From the NCBI GenBank assembly GCA_913053815.1, contig CAJXGK010000013.1:1-14501 (forward strand): 14,501 nucleotides of DNA, written 5' to 3'. This document shows, piece after piece, positions 12,593 to 14,501 of this stretch. The position numbers were made by a program, and so were the translations under genes. The notes under the pieces are model-generated. The model searched no databases. It saw only the letters and a program-made list of their open reading frames with translations, and was not told the DNA's origin. This DNA is from an uncultured Rhodanobacteraceae bacterium (lineage in GTDB: Bacteria; Pseudomonadota; Gammaproteobacteria; Xanthomonadales; Rhodanobacteraceae). Numbering within the stretch: position 1 is the first letter of the stretch; each line of letters begins with the position of its first letter.

Positions 12593-14501
12593 ATGTTGCA
12601 CGAACAGTATAGTCTTTGGATCGCCATCGGCAGCGCCATTGTGGCACTTCTCTACGGTTTATTGACCGTAGGCTGGGTGCTTAAAAAATCACCCGGCAAT
12701 GATCGTATGCAGGAAATCGCCGCCGCGATTCAAGAAGGTGCACGCGCCTACCTTAATCGGCAATACAGCACTATCGGCATGGTTGGGGTGGTACTTTTCC
12801 TGATCCTGGGCTTCGTTCCGGGACTGGGCTGGCATACGGCATTTGGCTTTGCTATCGGCGCCATTCTGTCGGGAATAGCCGGCTATATCGGCATGAATGT
12901 GTCAGTGCGTGCCAACGTGCGCACGGCTGAAGCGGCCCGATCAGGGCTGGCGCCAGCCATGAAAGTTGCCTTCCGAGGCGGCTCGGTCACGGGTATGCTG
13001 GTGGTTGGCTTGGGCCTGCTGGGGGTCACCGGCTATTTTTTGATATTGCGAGGCATCGGCCTTGCCGTCGAACCGGCGCTGCATGCGTTGATCGGACTGG
13101 CCTTTGGTTCCTCACTGATTTCGATCTTTGCGCGTCTTGGGGGGGGGATCTTCACCAAGGGTGCTGATGTCGGTGCGGATCTGGTCGGCAAGGTCGAGGC
13201 GGGCATCCCTGAGGATGACCCGCGCAATCCGGCGGTGATCGCTGACAACGTTGGTGACAACGTCGGTGACTGCGCTGGCATGGCCGCCGACCTGTTCGAG
13301 ACCTTTGCCGTCACCAAGGTTGCCGCCATGCTGATTGGTGGACTGACCCTGGCCACCGCGGGTCTGGCTCCGGTGGTGCTGCCCTTGCTGCTCAGTGCCA
13401 TCGCTCTGGTCGCTTCAATCATCGGGATCTTTTTTGTCCGTGTCGGCAAAAATGGTAGCGTGATGGGGGCGCTGTATCGAGGGGTGATCGTAAGTGGCTT
13501 GATCACCATCATTGCCTACTGGTTCGCCGTTCACTGGATGATGGGCAGCGTGGTGGGCTATAACTTCCATTTCCATGGCCTATTCATCGCCGCCATAACC
13601 GGACCGATTCTCACCGGTGTGCTGATGTGGATCACCGAGTACTACACGGGGACCAAATTCCCTCCGGTACAGCATGTGGCCAAGGCTTCGACCACTGGTC
13701 ATGCCACCAACATCATCGCCGGTCTGGGCGTATCAATGCGCTCCACCGCTCTGCCGGTGCTGGCTATTTGTGCCGCCATTGCCATTTCCTGGTGGGCCGC
13801 AGGGCTCTATGGCATTGCTATCGCCGCTTCGACCATGTTGTCGATGGCGGGAATCATCGTCTCCTTGGATGCTTTTGGGCCGATTACCGACAATGCTGGC
13901 GGAATCGCTGAAATGGCCAATCTTCCCAAGGAAGTTCGCGATATCACTGATCCACTTGATGCCGTGGGTAATACCACCAAAGCGGTGACCAAGGGCTATG
14001 CTATCGGTTCCGCCGCCTTGGCTGCCCTGGTACTCTTTGCCGATTTCTCGGACCGCCTCAGCGCCCATTTCGGCCATAGTGTCCAATTCAGCCTGTCTGA
14101 TCCCTTGGTGATCATCGGTCTGTTTATCGGCGGTTTGATCCCCTACCTGTTTGGAGCCCTGGCTATGGACGCAGTGGGTCGTGCAGCGGGCACGGTGGTC
14201 GAGGAAGTACGGCGGCAGTTCCGTGACATCGAGGGCATCATGGAGGGCACCACCAAACCGGATTATTCGCGTTCGGTAGATTTGTTGACCCGGGCCGCCA
14301 TTCGCGAAATGATTATCCCCTCACTGCTGCCGGTGCTGGCCCCGATCGTTGTGGCCTTTGGTGCCACCTGGATCGCGGGTCCCATTGCCGGGGCACAGGT
14401 TCTGGCAGGCCTGCTGTTTGGCACCATCGTCACCGGCCTGTTCGTAGCCATCTCCATGACCACCGGTGGTGGCGCCTGGGACAATGCCAAGAAATATATC
14501 G
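12593..14501 (+). CDS. hppA: Proton-translocating pyrophosphatase, K+-independent (3' end cut off by the window)
   Basis: The first 636 codons are present, with no stop before the right edge. The product is a multi-pass inner-membrane pump that hydrolyses PPi to move H+ outward, or makes PPi from the gradient. The catalytic region [20 protein letters not shown] (183-202) is followed by [20 protein letters not shown] (207-226) with the Asp clusters that hold Mg-PPi. The second conserved stretch, [16 protein letters not shown], is also present. In [10 protein letters not shown] (459-468) the first variable position is Lys463, where K+-dependent enzymes have Ala. Lys here is the established mark of the K+-independent, H+-pumping class. 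Full members have about 660-700 residues, so only a short C-terminal part should be missing. It lies downstream of pfp and is probably co-transcribed. Confidence 0.96.
   Translation, partial: MLHEQYSLWIAIGSAIVALLYGLLTVGWVLKKSPGNDRMQEIAAAIQEGARAYLNRQYSTIGMVGVVLFLILGFVPGLGWHTAFGFAIGAILSGIAGYIGMNVSVRANVRTAEAARSGLAPAMKVAFRGGSVTGMLVVGLGLLGVTGYFLILRGIGLAVEPALHALIGLAFGSSLISIFARLGGGIFTKGADVGADLVGKVEAGIPEDDPRNPAVIADNVGDNVGDCAGMAADLFETFAVTKVAAMLIGGLTLATAGLAPVVLPLLLSAIALVASIIGIFFVRVGKNGSVMGALYRGVIVSGLITIIAYWFAVHWMMGSVVGYNFHFHGLFIAAITGPILTGVLMWITEYYTGTKFPPVQHVAKASTTGHATNIIAGLGVSMRSTALPVLAICAAIAISWWAAGLYGIAIAASTMLSMAGIIVSLDAFGPITDNAGGIAEMANLPKEVRDITDPLDAVGNTTKAVTKGYAIGSAALAALVLFADFSDRLSAHFGHSVQFSLSDPLVIIGLFIGGLIPYLFGALAMDAVGRAAGTVVEEVRRQFRDIEGIMEGTTKPDYSRSVDLLTRAAIREMIIPSLLPVLAPIVVAFGATWIAGPIAGAQVLAGLLFGTIVTGLFVAISMTTGGGAWDNAKKYI

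Noticed and set aside
13033..13512. Long minus-strand open frame opposite hppA (159 codons)
   Set aside because: It is an antisense shadow of conserved hppA codons, Ala/Ser/Pro-rich, with no domain. The hppA reading frame is continuous through it.
1..14501. CRISPR array, prophage, insertion sequence or defence island
   Set aside because: No regularly spaced repeats, transposase, integrase, phage or toxin-antitoxin genes were seen. The content is ordinary chromosomal metabolism, cell-wall recycling and secretion.

Overview
The window is about 14.5 kb of gene-dense, moderately GC-rich bacterial chromosome. It suggests a gammaproteobacterium. The Gram-negative markers are a type II secretion system (T2SS) with an outer-membrane secretin and the murein-recycling ligase Mpl. 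The pairing of a PPi-dependent phosphofructokinase gene with a proton-pumping pyrophosphatase gene is known from methanotrophs and sulfur-oxidising gammaproteobacteria. Species cannot be assigned from the sequence alone.

Layout. 1-202 is non-coding and holds two palindromic repeat units in opposite orientation. From 10184 down to 203 there is one long leftward (minus-strand) run: a small membrane protein of unknown function, mpl, a rhombosortase-type rhomboid protease (rrtA), gspC, gspD, gspE, gspF and a NupG-type nucleoside/H+ symporter. A TusA-like sulfur carrier gene (10198-10431, plus strand) starts only 13 bp from the divergent membrane-protein gene. adk (minus strand) converges on it. 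adk in turn diverges from pfp, which is followed on the plus strand by hppA; hppA runs off the right edge.

How the genes fit together. GspC, D, E and F are the clamp/inner-membrane linker, secretin, ATPase and inner-membrane platform of a T2SS; the pseudopilin and remaining inner-membrane genes (G-N) are not here. The rhombosortase, with its stop codon 6 bp before the gspC start, fits with the T2SS: rhombosortases process GlyGly-CTERM proteins, known examples of which are T2SS substrates. On the right, adk, pfp and hppA form an energy/phosphoanhydride neighbourhood. PPi is spent or made by reversible PPi-PFK, and is made or hydrolysed against a proton gradient by HppA. HppA carries the Lys signature of the K+-independent H+-pumping class.

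No rRNA, tRNA, CRISPR array, insertion sequence or phage gene was recognised. The genes look intact, apart from hppA being cut by the window edge. The most noteworthy points are the rrtA-gspC linkage, an Asp at the expected rhomboid oxyanion Asn position, the incomplete gspCDEF cluster ending in a nucleoside transporter, and the pfp-hppA PPi module next to adk.
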